Source: Simmondsia chinensis (lineage: Eukaryota; Streptophyta; Magnoliopsida; Caryophyllales; Simmondsiaceae). Taken from it: 64,000 nt of DNA. How positions within the stretch are numbered: the first letter of the stretch is position 1; every line of letters starts with the position of its first letter. The position numbers and the translations under genes were made by a program. The stretch spans positions 15,378,501 through 15,442,500 of the forward strand of contig JAGTTD010000001.1 in the NCBI GenBank assembly GCA_018398585.1, written 5' to 3'. The notes below the pieces were generated by a model. That model was not told the DNA's origin, ran no database searches, and saw only the letters and a program-made list of their open reading frames with translations. Below, piece after piece: positions 45,634 through 56,900 of the stretch.

Positions 45634-46367
45634 TTTCAAAAATTAACATCAACAATAAAATAACTCCACCTTCTCCATAAAAGCCCCCACACACATCAAA
45701 TACAAAGACCCACCAAATTCGAGCAATGCTCGAATTTGCTCCCTGGTAGTATCTAGTGAACATGTCAGCTGGATTGTCCTCAATCCCTTTCTTTTTCAAT
45801 TCCACCTTCCCCTCATACAATCAGATCTCTAATGAAATGATGTTTAACATCTATATGCTTCGTTCTGTTATGATGCGACATCTGATCCTTCGCTAGGTGA
45901 ATGGCGGACTTACTACCACAGTAGACTCTAACAGTGCCCTGCTCAACACTAATCTCACTAATCAAACCCCTCAACTAGACGTCTTCTTTGAATGCTTCTG
46001 TGACTGCCATATACTTGGCCTTAGTAGTAGATTATGCTGTAACAGACTATAGACACAATGTCCAACTGATAGCTGTGTCCCCTAAACAAAACACATACCT
46101 TGAGGTTGATTTCCTCTTATCGAGGTCTCCACCATAATCAGAATCTACATACCCAACCAAGCAACATTTACTTTTCCCATATTCCAAACAAACATCAGAA
46201 GTTCCACGAAGATACCTGAGAATCCATTTTACCGCATGCCAATGCTCTTAATCTAGATTTGCCATTTACCTACTGACTTTGCTCACGGCAAAAGCAATAT
46301 CTGGACGTGTACAAACCATCGCATACATAATACATCCCACTGCACTAGAATAGGGTATCTGAAACAT
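45634..46367 (-). pseudogene. Copia RNase H region, decayed
   Basis: Across frames: SAVGCIMYAMVCTRPDIAFAV, WHAVKWILRYLRG, GYVDSDYGGDLDKRKSTS, KHIDVKHHFIRD and a final EDNPADMFTR piece, the RNase H and C-terminal motifs of Copia. Several stops and frameshifts. The active-site DSDY remains readable. Confidence 0.75.
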
Positions 46368-46751
46368 TTACCTGACATCCTCCTCAGTATGAGGTGAATC
46401 AAATGCAGAAAGCCTGAAGTGAGCTGCTAAGGGCGTGCTAACTGGATTAGCATCCTTCATGTGAAACCTATCTAATACCTTCTCAATATACTTCTCCTGT
46501 GACAAGCATAATTTTCTGGCTTTTCGGTCTCTACGAATCTCCATGCCTAAAATCTTCTTAGCTGCTCCAAGATCTTTCATCTCAAACTCACTCTTCAACA
46601 TGGATTTCAAGTCATCAACATCCTTCATGTCTCGAGCTGCTATCAACATATCATCAACGTATAAAAGCAAATAAACAAAGGAGCCTGTATCAGTCTTTCT
46701 GAAGTACACACAGCTGTTGTACTTACTCCTGATGTATCCATGACCTGTCAT
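46368..46751 (-). pseudogene. Copia reverse transcriptase, YVDD part
   Basis: Open frame containing YLLLYVDDMLIAARDMKDV, with catalytic YVDD at 46650-46661 intact, then LKSEFEMKDLGAAKKILGME, typical of TNT1-94-type elements. It is in a different frame from gag-integrase, so at least one frameshift lies between 47629 and 46751. Confidence 0.9.
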
Positions 46752-47628
46752 GAACTAATCAAATCTCCTATACCACTACCTAGGAGACTGCTTTAAACCA
46801 TACACAGACTTCTTAAGCAAACATACATGGTCTTCCTCTCCTTTTACAACGAAGCCCTCGGGCTGATGCATATAGATACTCTCTTCTAGTTCACCATGTA
46901 AAAAATGCAGTCTTTACATCTAACTACTCAAGCTCTAAGTTATGCATGGCTACTAAAGCCAAAAGCGCACGAATCGAAGTATGTCTAACTACAGGTGAAA
47001 ATATATCATGAAAATCTACACTCTGTACCTAACTGTAGCCTTTAGCTACCAAACGTGCCTTGAATCTTGCATCTTCAACTCCAGGAATGCCCTCCTTTCT
47101 TTTGAAGACCCATTTGCAACCAATCAGTCTTTTCCCTATTTGAGGCTTCACCAATTCCCATGTCTGGTTCTTATGAAGAGACTGCATCTTTTCATTCATA
47201 GCTACGAGTCACTTCTCAGCATCTAATCTCGATACAGCCTCTAAATACAAAGTCGGCTCACTATCATCTAAACACTCAGCAATTGAAAGGGCATAAGAAA
47301 TCAGCTCCTCATACCCATATCTCTCTGGAGGCTTGATCTGTCGCCTCTGTCTACCACCAGCTATAGTATTATTCTCCACCTGCTGACCTGTTTCTGCATT
47401 ATCAACAACATCAAAAACCCGTACCTGAGGTGCCGGAATACTCTCTAGCTAAACTACCTGCTGATCTAACTGTATTAGTGTAACATCAAGTACCTCAACC
47501 TGAACTGAATCACTATCAATGGAGGGTGTGTGTGGCGGATGTAGTAGAGCAAACTCATCAAAAGTAACATCTCTACAAGTCAGAAACTTCTGAGCACTGG
47601 GATCCCACAACCTGTATCACTTCACACC
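46752..47628 (-). pseudogene. Copia integrase end to reverse transcriptase start, decayed
   Basis: Readable pieces include LTCRDVTFDEFALLHPP, RQIKPPERYGYEELISYAL, WELVKPQIGKRLIGCKWVF and RFKARLVAKGYS, then LDVKTAFF with a broken continuation. Stops occur every 50-100 codons. Confidence 0.75.
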
Positions 47629-49665
47629 TTATGAATAACCAAGAAAGATGTATTTCTTGGCCCTAGGCTCCAGCTTTCCATCATTAACATAAGCATATGC
47701 GGGACAACCAAATACTTTTATCAGAGAATAATAAGAAATAGAACCAGACCATTCCTCTTCAGGAGTCTTCATCTGCAATGAAGAATGCGGTGTCTTGTTC
47801 GCAAGGTAGCAAACCATGCTAACTGCTTCTGCCCACTATTTTCTTTTCAAGCCTGCATTTGAAAGCATACATCGTGCCTTCTCAAGTAACGTCCTGTTCA
47901 ATCTTTCAGCCGCTCCATTTTGCTGAGGTCGACCTGTACATGTCCTGTGTCTGACTATGCCCTGATCTTCACAAAACCGTGTGAAATCACCTTCAACAAA
48001 CTCAAGACCATTATTAGTCCTCAACCTCTTTATCGGCTTCCCTGTCTGTTTTTCAAGCAGAATCTTCCATTTCTTGAAGACATCATACACTTCGTTTTTC
48101 TACTTCAGAAAATAGACCCAAACTTTACGTGAATAATCATCAGTAAACGTTAGAAGATACCTGGACCCACCTTTAGAAGCCACTCTGGAAGGTCCCCACA
48201 GATCAGAATGTATATAATCTAACGTTCCCTTTATCTGATGCACTGCTGGCATGAAGCTGACTCTCTTTTGCTTCCCATACACACAGTGCTCACAGAAATC
48301 CATCAGTCCTATTGACTGACCACAAAGCAGTCCCCTTTTACTCAACTCGGACAGCGCCTTATCACTAATGTGACCCAGTCTCATGTGCCACTGTCTCGTG
48401 ATTTCTGCATCTGTCATAGTAGATGTGGAAACAACAATTGAACCTGTCACGGTAGTACCTGCAAGCTCATACAAAGTACCTACCCTTTTCCCTTCCATCA
48501 CAACTAAGGCACCCTTACTGACCCGCATGACTCCACCTTCAGCAGTGTATTTATACCCATTAAACTCAAGGGTACCTAGAGAAATCAAGTTTTTCTTCAA
48601 CTTCGGGATGTGACGTACTTCACTCAAAGTTCAAATAGTCCCATCAAACGTCCTTACACGAATTGTCCCAATCCCCACTATCTTACAAGCAGTGTCGTTA
48701 CCCATCAAGACAACTCCACCCTGTATAGACTTATACGTGGAAAACCAGTCTCTATTTGGACTAACGTGATATGAACAACCCGAATCCATGACCCACTTAT
48801 CCTTGGACCTGGACTGAGAATCAGCAACTAAAAAAAAATCTCCATCACTATCATCCTCTACAACACTAGCCTCAGCGAACTTATCTTAACCCTGGTCACT
48901 CTTGTTATCTTCTTTCAATTTATTTTTATATTTATAACAGTTCTTCTTTATGTGCACTTTCTTGTGACAATAATGGCACGAAAGGTTCTTATGTTTAGAT
49001 TTAGACCTAGACTTCTTCCCACCATCAGATCCCCTATGTTCTATTCTACCTCTCACATGCAAACCACTACCTGAGTCATTCACCGAGTCAGATAACTCCC
49101 TATCTACCCGTTCTTTACTCACAGGGTTTCTTTTCACCTCATCAACAGTAATGGTCGGCCTACCCCCGTATATCATGCTTTCTACAAAGCCCTTCTACGA
49201 ATTAGAGAGTGAACACAGTAACAACATACCTTGGTCCTCGTCCTTAGGGACATCATCTAATTCCTTTAATTCTTGTATGATAGATGTAAACTGGCTAAGA
49301 TGGTTTTTAAGAGATGTACCTTCTATCATACGAAAAGTGAATAACCAACGCTTCATTGCAAGTTTGTTGGAAACTGACTTGTGGCAAAACATGTCTAGTA
49401 ATTTCTCCTATAACTCCTTAGTGGTTTTCATCTCCAAGACCTCTGTCAAAAGATCATCTGCTAAGCACATCTGTATCGCCGTGAGAGCCTTATCATCCAA
49501 CTCTTCCCATTGTGCCTCGGTCATATTCTCAAGTTTCGTCTCTTTCCCCTCCAGTGCTTTCTTTAAGCCATTCTGAGTCAAGAGTCCTTTCACACGGACT
49601 TGCCATAAGCTAAAGCTTCTTTGACCTCCGAACTTCTCTACCTCGGCCTTAATACCTGATGCCAT
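47629..49665 (-). pseudogene. Copia gag, protease and integrase frame with nonsense codons
   Basis: ATG at 49663-49665 starts MASGIKAEVEKFGG. A single reading frame runs for 2 kb through gag (UBN2, residues about 20-190), knuckle CHYCHKKVHIKKNC (about 48935-48976), protease VMDSGCSYH (about 48775-48800), pre-integrase [14 protein letters not shown], and integrase [12 protein letters not shown] and RPQQNGAAERLNRTL. It is cut by about seven stops (near 49407, 49194, 48885, 48634, 48099, 47835 and 47628) but by no frameshift. The TGA near 48634 stands where Arg is expected (GTIRTL in the relative at 60.3 kb), as after CGA to TGA deamination. Confidence 0.9.
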
Positions 49666-49701
49666 TGTACCAATTCGAATAACCAGGCTCTGATACCAAT
49701 T

Positions 49702-50177
49702 TGTGCGGAAAAACTCAACTCCCAGTATGCAATCCGAATCAAATACCACGACAATACAAGAAGTAAATGGACTTCAAGAGAAAAGAGACAAATGGCACAA
49801 GGATTTACGTGGAAACCCCTCTACAATCGAGAGGGGAGAAAACCACGGGCGAAGATTGGAGCTTTTATTATTAAATCGAAAAGAAGAATTATAATCACTC
49901 CTTTTCTCTCTATCTCTCACTCTTTTGGTGCGGGGCTGCAGGGAACTCTCAAAGAAAGAAATTGGATTTATACCGGACGAACCCTACGTCACTATATATA
50001 CACGCGTGAAAACGCGGCTCCCGATTGATCGGGGTGTCCCGATCGATCGGCACTGCTACGGATTCAGATCCTTAACTCTGCTTATCTGCCCGATCGTTCG
50101 GTACTTCCCCCGATCGATTGGCACCCTCACGGCCTCCTCACTTATTTTCCGAGGAATTTTGAGACATTTTTCTAATA
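49702..50177 (-). repeat. 5' LTR of the Copia
   Basis: 476 bp. Same ends as 45101-45620 but with the short form of the CGATCGATCGG field (about 50025-50050). Ends TA instead of CA. Confidence 0.9.
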
Positions 50178-50182
50178 GTTAC

Positions 50183-50549
50183 AAAATAAGCTTGGTGCCA
50201 ACAATCACCAAAAACTTTTCGTGCCAAAATTGAATGGCGGACGATTGCTAAGAGTATCTGGATGCTTGAACTCCCCAACTTTATCACCCGGCCTTCAAAA
50301 GTATAGATGTGATGATATAAAAATATAGGAGCCTTATGCATAAAATTATATATATATGTAAACCCATGTAATAAATGACATCTTGGTCTAGTTGTAAATT
50401 TGAAGCATGGTAGCATCCTTTTGTTTTATAAAAATTTTTTTTTTCTATTATTTAATCTCTAAAATACAATTATACCGCAATTTTTTTGATAACTAATTAT
50501 TCTCTCTCCTTTCTTGCCCTTCTCTCTATATTTTTAATTTGATTTATAT
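50183..50549. other. Spacer between the Copia and BPA1-like copy 3
   Basis: No gene. Poly-T near 50431 and AT runs. Not obviously matched to the intron of copies 1 or 2. Confidence 0.4.
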
Positions 50550-51230
50550 TGGGGAGAGAGGGAGGGAGGGGCTGACCTCAATATTTGGTGAGACATCCCT
50601 ATCATAAGCTGTGCTTGTAGCAATTTCAACCATCCTTACTTCCTAAGAAAATAAGTAAACCTTTGACAAGATCAAAATGTTTACAAGAATTCCAGGAAAC
50701 TTTGGGAGAAATTACCAAAATTTGGGAGCGTCTAATGTAATTTCCATCTGAGAAATTGTCACAATTTGATCCACAAGGGTTGCCCCAGCAAAGTGCACAA
50801 AGTCAATAGAGTATAAAAATAAAAGTTAATTGAAACTAGACACAGTGCACTTTGCAGAAGAGAAAGACAATGCAAAATTGTAACTGATACATTAAACATC
50901 GGAGGATAAATAGGGAGAAACTTAAGTAAAAGCTTAACTACTTGAAACAGAAATTATGACTCATGCTAAGCTTTGTTTGGAATATGAAAATTTTAAAGAG
51001 AGAGAAAATATGGAGGAAAGAACATGAAAGGAAACAAAAGGAGCATTTTTTTTTTTTTTTTTTACATCATTTGGAGGTAGTTAAATGTTGAAGGAAAAGA
51101 AAATGTGTTTCAAATTCTACAAAGAAGAAGAGAGTTCTAATGTAGGGTTGTTAATTATTGCCAATTGTATGCTAATATTGAGAAAAAGAATTAAAGGCAT
51201 TCATTTAACATTTTAAATAAAAGTTGAAAT
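50550..51230 (-). pseudogene. BPA1-like pseudogene, copy 3 (5' part only)
   Basis: Matches 34200-34810 (inverted) and 44270-44760. It keeps the RRM-end exon near 50800-50720 (HFAGATLVDQIVTIS) and the short exon near 50633-50575 (MVEIATSTAYDRDVSPNIE). The middle and C-terminal exons are missing at the expected place. Confidence 0.65.
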
Positions 51231-51865
51231 TATTTTTCTACTTTAGTACTTCTTCTTTTAAGTAGAAGTTAAAGTAAAAAAATTTTTGAACAAAAACACC
51301 CTCACTGAGAGCATTTTTACAAAGTTTGAAAAAAATACTTTTTCACAACTTCACAGAATAGGCCCTTTGCCTATAGTTTTCTGAATGAACAAGGATTTTG
51401 TGAATGAATGAATCTAGATGGCTAAGTGAAGCCAAAAGCTCATTAAGCCAACTTCAAGCTCAATGAGATTTGAGTTTGATGAGTTTGTATTGGCTTGACT
51501 TGTTCATACTCCTAGCCTTACCTGCAAAAAAATAGAATTTCACCTTACATAGGCACAAATCTGACCCCATGGTGAGCTAGCACGGTGTAACGGGACACAT
51601 TAAAAGCGGACATTACACGTTGTGCCAATAACATTTAGTTTACTAAGGATAAGGGAACATATGTCGCTTTTATGTCTTTTGTTTGCAAGAATTTGAATTA
51701 ACAATTATTCAACTATTACTTTTCTTTTTCTATTTGGCAAACCATGATATGTCTCTCGTAGTTATATATATTCTTGGGACGTTAAGGTACCGTTACGTAG
51801 CGACTAATAACACAATAGCTTAGTGAAAATTTAACTCTAAGGAATCTTTACTTGGATCTAGATCA
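51231..51865. other. Spacer between BPA1-like copies 3 and 4
   Basis: No open frame. 'CTTTAGTACTTCTTCTTTTAAGTAGAAGTTAAAG' around 51240-51275 forms a local hairpin. Nothing else recognised. Confidence 0.4.
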
Positions 51866-53028
51866 CAGGCCCAAGTAACATAGCAACATATTGTACATAA
51901 TAGGACAAAAGTATGTGATAAAGATGTCACCTTTGCATTAAGATTTGACAAAGTCATCTAGAACTTCTCCTTCGTTTTCGAACCAACAACTTGTCCAGCT
52001 TTCGCATCCTTGCTAAAAGGCCCATTTAACCAAGCAACTCATGTGGTCACATATCTAATCGTGTATAAAGTTAGAGTCCAGTGTAAGCAAACTGATTGAG
52101 ATTGCTACAGTATCAATATGACACAACGAGCAACTAAAATTTTCACCAGATGTTGGCAATTGGGTGAAGTGGCAATCAGGTGTATAAAGCATCCATATGC
52201 ACACTTTACGGGGGTTGAGATATGCCAAACCTTACCCCTGTATTATATTAAAATAGGGAACCATGAACACCAAATTGCAAAGTACCACTAGCACAAAGGT
52301 TCACTTGTTACTTGTCCAATAGAATTATGCTAAATATTATGGAAGATCATATAAAAATTTTAGTTTACACAGTGTTTTATGTTGAAAGCCCAAATAAGGG
52401 AGAAGGGTTTAGTCTGTTAGCACAAGGTCAACGTCGGGTCTTTACCCAAAGCGAACCCATCATAGGATAGAGTGCCTTAGAAAGAATAATACCACAATAA
52501 ATGACTTCTTAAGAAGTCGTCTTGTTGCATCGATTTCTAGTGAGAAAAACTTGCTATGCATGCAAATGGCAGAAGAACTCATCCTTTACTCATACAATCA
52601 ACAACCTAAGTGCAAAAGTATCATGGTCTTCCCATAAAAAAAAGTGTGTGTTATTTTGGATGGCACTGCAAACTTGTCAAATAAGATAGTGCAATATGAG
52701 AATAGGTGGATAGACATGACACAATGAGGAATAAGATCTTATATCTACATAATTTAACTACTGATCCATTATCATTTAGCTTTTGCTTTGTTGCTAGCAA
52801 TACTTCTATCATCTTTTATGAGACATGAAACCTTTGCTCTATGAATTTCACTTTCTCATTTACCATTGAAATTCCAAAATGTTAGTTTCTCCGTTAAGTC
52901 AACTCTCCTGTCAAAAGAAATAGCCTTGGCGTACCCTTTAGCTATCAAATAATGCTTCTCATCATATGCTTAGCCTTGTTTACGATTTCTTACCCAATGG
53001 TTTACCCCCTTGCTCTCATATTAGAAAG
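51866..53028 (-). pseudogene. BPA1-like pseudogene, copy 4 (3' part only)
   Basis: C-terminal exon 52050-51961: VAWLNGPFSKDAKAGQVVGS then KTKEKF, close to the BPA1-family end. Middle exon 53028-52790: VNKAKH and HFGISMVNEKVKFIEQRFHVS with stops and frameshifts. Intron sequence between them matches copies 1 and 2. The 5' part is cut at 53028, where a different repeat begins. Confidence 0.7.
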
Positions 53029-53540
53029 GGCAAATATACTTACCCCCTGAACTTTCTTACTAAATACATGTGAGCTCCCACACTTTTAATTATCCACGAT
53101 TCAAACTTGAAGTTTACAATTAAATAAAACTCACCCCATGCATTTTTAATTTTGTAAAACAACTCGAAATTTGTAATTACACATTATTGAACTCTAAACT
53201 TTGTTACCAAAACCAACTCACCCCTTGCAAATTCAATTAGCTTTGTAAACTTGACGAAATTAACAAGACACCCCTGAACTTTCTTACTAAACACAAAAGA
53301 CCCCTACACTCTTAATTATACAAGACACACCTCATAAATTTTGCAGTTAAACATAACTCATCCCTTACATCTGAAATTTCATAAAATAGCCCTGTAAACT
53401 ATTTTATGACACACAACTTACCCCCTAAACTTTGTAATTAAATACAGCTCACACCTTTTTTATATTTATTTTAGCCTCATAAAGAATATTAGACACCACT
53501 CACCATAACCCTTTTTTTTTAAAAAAAAATAGTCATTTAA
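53029..53540. repeat. Degenerate repeat field 'CCCCTGAACTTTCTTACTAAA'-like
   Basis: The block CCCTGAACTTTCTTACTAAA occurs at 53050 and 53272, with diverged relatives ('CTAAACTTTG', 'CTCACCCC') about every 45-60 bp between. It resembles the low-complexity arms of foldback elements, but I found no inverted partner. Confidence 0.5.
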
Positions 53541-53955
53541 AGTATCTTACTAAACCCAAATTATCTCTAAATTTGGAACACTTAAATTAAATATAATCCA
53601 CTAATTATCATCTAATGTTTTTTAAAAAATAGTTTAGCAGGTTATCTCGTTAAAATATTAGATAAATATTTTGACAAATTATATTATTAAACCCAAATAA
53701 TACTTACACATCAAACTTAATGCTTAAATTAAAAACAATTTACTTTTGTTATTATTATATTTTTTAAAGCCACCTAGATTGTTGATCAAAAAAAAAAAAA
53801 GGCCTCCTAGATTATGATATTATGCACCAATCACCCCTTGCAGGTTCAAGTTTAAACAACAATGAATTAAATTAAGTTATCAATTGCAAATTATCCTTAC
53901 AACTCAAATTATTATGCGAAAATTTGTAAAATTTATAACAGAACTACTGTAATTG
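53541..53955. other. AT-rich spacer
   Basis: No gene or repeat end recognised. Poly-A tracts at about 53520 and 53790. Confidence 0.45.
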
Positions 53956-54186
53956 AAAACTATGCCCAAAAAAAAAAGGCTAAAATGAAGAACACAGAGA
54001 GAATGAAACTTTTCTTGTATACTTCAGTGGAATTACACAAATATATACTAATTATAAGGAAAATCAAGAGACTAATAAACAAAAACAAAGAAGAAAAATA
54101 TTGATGGCGAAAAGGCACCAATGAATAACCTAATGAATAATAAGTACAATAACTTCTCCTAGTTACTATATACAATAATACAATAC

Positions 54187-55237
54187 ACAAACTCCTAATG
54201 AATGAGTACAATAACCTAATAGCTTCGATAGTTTGAATCCAGGCCAACTTAGGCTACATGTTAACCTTCAGGTTCTTGGCGGATGGCCCTGGGTTGTTCA
54301 TTCCCCATACTCGACCGTATACCATTGCCTGGCGCCAAACCTAGCCCAGTCGTCAGTAATTCCTTACCAGGCAACCAGACCATGTGTGAGCACGCAACTA
54401 CTTCTACCTTGGATTGAAGATAGTGGAACAAGATCACATGGGTTGCAAGAGCAAAACACACCTCAAGATGGTCAGATACCAGACATTGATAGTGACGTGG
54501 AGTCTGTGTCCTCAGGACCTGTTTTCCGGCCAAGCTTTGAACCAGTGAATGCTCATAGTCATAATGAGGGATTGGAATCGCGTATGGAACTGGCACAAGA
54601 TATTGCGGAGACTTCCAAGGCAGGGGCAAGGAGGAGAAGACAAAAACCGGGGCACGAGGTGCCTACTGATGGTGCTACTAAGAGGGAGCGTAGGGCAATC
54701 AAACATTGGAAAAAGGAACAAGAGAAACGGAACCTAAAAGAGTTCCTTAAAGATATGTCTCTAGGAAGCGGTGGCAAGAAGATGCCTGAGAAATTGACCA
54801 AAGCAAAGGGAAAGAAGAAGACACGGAACAAGAATAAGAAGAGTTTTACAGCTGAGCAACTTCTCAAAAAGAAAAAAAAAAGGGAAATTGGGAAGAAGCT
54901 CGGATTGGCATTTCATGGCGATGAATCTCTTATGATCGAGCGTTTTGCAATGATGGACTAGGGTGAGACTTGCAATGGCTTTCTCCCTCAGGTCTCTGTT
55001 GGTGCTGCTGTGCTCCTCTCTTACTCAATTTCTCGTCTGGCCTTCTTTCAGTTTGGTTGCAGTGCTATGTCCAATCTTGTTTTTGTTTTTCCTGTTCCTG
55101 TTGTCCTCCCTGTTATTTTTTTTTTTTTCCTTGATCAGATTTTCTTGCCACCTTCCGTTTATGGGGTGTTTAGGGCTCGCTTGTCGAGGTCCCTGGTTTG
55201 TTCTTCGGCTTCGCCGACATTTATCGGAAAAAAAAAA
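54187..55237 (+). mobile_element. L1-like retroposon with poly(A) tail (tentative)
   Basis: The lysine-rich open frame is followed by a T-rich 3' UTR and a terminal hairpin TTCGGCTTCGCCGA (55204-55217), and ends in A10 (55228-55237). ATACAATAC (54178-54186) and ATACAATGC (55236-55244, overlapping the tail) are a candidate 8-of-9 target duplication inside the Copia LTR. The poly(A) end supports an L1-type retroposon. No reverse transcriptase is present. Confidence 0.45.
54233..54961 (+). CDS. Lysine-rich open frame, 242 codons, unknown family
   Basis: The frame opens at a TTG; the first ATG is only at 54584 (codon 118), giving 125 residues. The N-terminal half is neutral with Pro and Gln. Residues 83-101 are acidic/Ser-rich (DIDSDVESVSSG). 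Residues 131-221 are strongly basic (ARRRRQ, KHWKKEQEKR, KGKKKTRNKNKK, KKKKKRE), suggesting nucleic-acid binding or nucleolar localisation. It ends ERFAMMD. It may be the C-terminal part of an ORF1 from an L1-like element, or a captured gene fragment; I recognise no domain. Confidence 0.4.
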   Translation: MNPGQLRLHVNLQVLGGWPWVVHSPYSTVYHCLAPNLAQSSVIPYQATRPCVSTQLLLPWIEDSGTRSHGLQEQNTPQDGQIPDIDSDVESVSSGPVFRPSFEPVNAHSHNEGLESRMELAQDIAETSKAGARRRRQKPGHEVPTDGATKRERRAIKHWKKEQEKRNLKEFLKDMSLGSGGKKMPEKLTKAKGKKKTRNKNKKSFTAEQLLKKKKKREIGKKLGLAFHGDESLMIERFAMMD

Positions 55238-55278
55238 TACAATGCAAAAATGAAATACATGAATCTAAATGCTCCCCC

Positions 55279-55605
55279 TTAAGTTGGAGCATTTAAATTA
55301 ACAATGTCCAACTTGCTAAGGAGTAAAGAAAATGATGGAAATCCATGAGCCTTAATGAAGAGATTAGCCAATTGACCCAACAACCCAACAAAAGAAGTCA
55401 AGATATATTTAAGTAAATGACATTCACGTATATAATGATAGTTAATTTCAATGTGCTTAGTGCGCTCATGAAATACAGGATTTGAAGCAATATGAAGGGC
55501 ATATTGATTATCACAAGACAGTAAAGCCAGGCGACTGGTCGGCACAACAAGATCAGTAAAAACACGACATAACCAAACTAACTCACTTGTAATAGTAGCC
55601 ATGGC
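55279..55605 (-). pseudogene. Copia RNase H, C-terminal end
   Basis: Open frame with SCDNQYALHIASNPVFHERT and KHIEINYHYIRE, the RNase H DNQ.A...ASNP.FHERTKHIE signature, and LGQLANLFIKA near the pol C-terminus. Ends at LDIVNLNAPT, followed by the purine tract. This part is the best preserved of the relic. Confidence 0.85.
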
Positions 55606-56900
55606 ACCATATTCAGCCTCGCCAAAAGATCATGAAACAACATATTGTTTTTTAGAATGCTATGAAATGGGAGATTGTCCCAAAAACACGATAAAATCTG
55701 TGGTTGAGTGTGGAGTAGTGGGACACCGGACCCAATCAGCATCACAATAAGCATGTAATTCTAGGTCACATTCCTCAGCGAGTAGAATACCTTGCCCAGG
55801 ACTTCCCTTCAAAAAACGTAAGATACGTATGACGACCTCAAGATGAGGTTCTCAAGGACCATGCATAAACTCACTAAAAATATAAACTGCATAGCTTAAA
55901 TCAGGATGTGTTATAGTTAAATAATGCAGTTGACCCACCAAATGCCTATATCTTCCAGGGTCCTTAATTGGTTCTCCCTCTTTCTTAGCCAAATAATAAT
56001 TTTATATTATAGGAGTAGAAGTAGGCTTGGTTCCCAAAGATCAAACCTCACTTAAGATATCTGAAACATACATTCACTGATTTAACATAGTCCCAGTAGG
56101 AGAATGGGCTAAGTCAATACCAAGAAAATATTTAGCGAGTCTAAGATCTTTAAAGCCAAATTGTCAATTAAGTTCTTCCTTGACCTTGACTATAAGGTCC
56201 AAGTTAAAACTAGTTATTAAGACATCATCAACATAGATCAATACTACCATATAAACAATACATAAAAAGTGAATAGTCCGATTTAGACTGTTGAAAACCA
56301 ATTTTCACACGTAGTAGTAAATTTTTGGCTCTAATAGCAAGAAGCTTGTCTAAGCCAACAGAGCAATTTATGTAGTCGACATACACGACCTCGATGTTGT
56401 TGCTCAAAACCTAATGGAAGTTTCATTTAAACTTCCTCATCCAAATCACCATGTAAAAGTGCATTATTTTCACAACGAACGGTGACCTATTTAACAAGCG
56501 GAGCGAAGGCATTGTGATAGTCTATACTTTTAACTTAAGTATAACCTCTGGCTACCAACCTAGGCTTATACTGCTCAATAGACTCATCTGACTTGTATTT
56601 TACCTTGTAAACCCATTTCAAATATATGGCTTTCTTCCCAGGTGGAAGATACTCTAAGGTCCAAGTTTGATTTTATTCTAGTGCCTCGATCTCTTTTGTC
56701 ATCAGGTCTCTCCAATGCACAAATTTTACGGCTTGATTGAAAAACTTTGGCTCATAACAAGTGATGGCTCCTAGAAAAGCTGAATGTGAATCATAAAAAC
56801 GTCCATTAAAGATAAAATGTGATAAAGGAAATGCTATACCTAAGTTAGCTCACGGAGAGGTGGCTTGAGAATGGGCTATAGAGGCCGGAACATCATAAAG
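55606..56900 (-). pseudogene. Copia reverse transcriptase relic
   Basis: YVDDV is intact at 56221-56235 on the minus strand. Fragments on either side match the reverse transcriptase and RNase H start, but stops and frameshifts break it into pieces shorter than 60 codons. Confidence 0.7.

Larger units (their letters stand above)
45101..50177 (-). mobile_element. Full-length Copia element (TNT1-94-like), 5.1 kb
   Basis: LTRs 45101-45620 and 49702-50177 with a perfect 5-bp duplication GTTAC (45096-45100, 50178-50182). On the minus strand the priming site TGGTATCAGAGCC (49688-49700) adjoins the 5' LTR, and the purine tract CAAGGTGGAGATT (45621-45633) the 3' LTR. Domains run gag, protease, integrase, reverse transcriptase, RNase H, the Copia order. 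A related but deleted member lies at 58979-62196. Confidence 0.95.

Noticed and set aside
55010..55282. Leu/Phe-rich transmembrane proteins at 55.0-55.3 kb
   Set aside because: They are frames through the T-rich 3' UTR in front of a poly(A) tail, in two overlapping phases.
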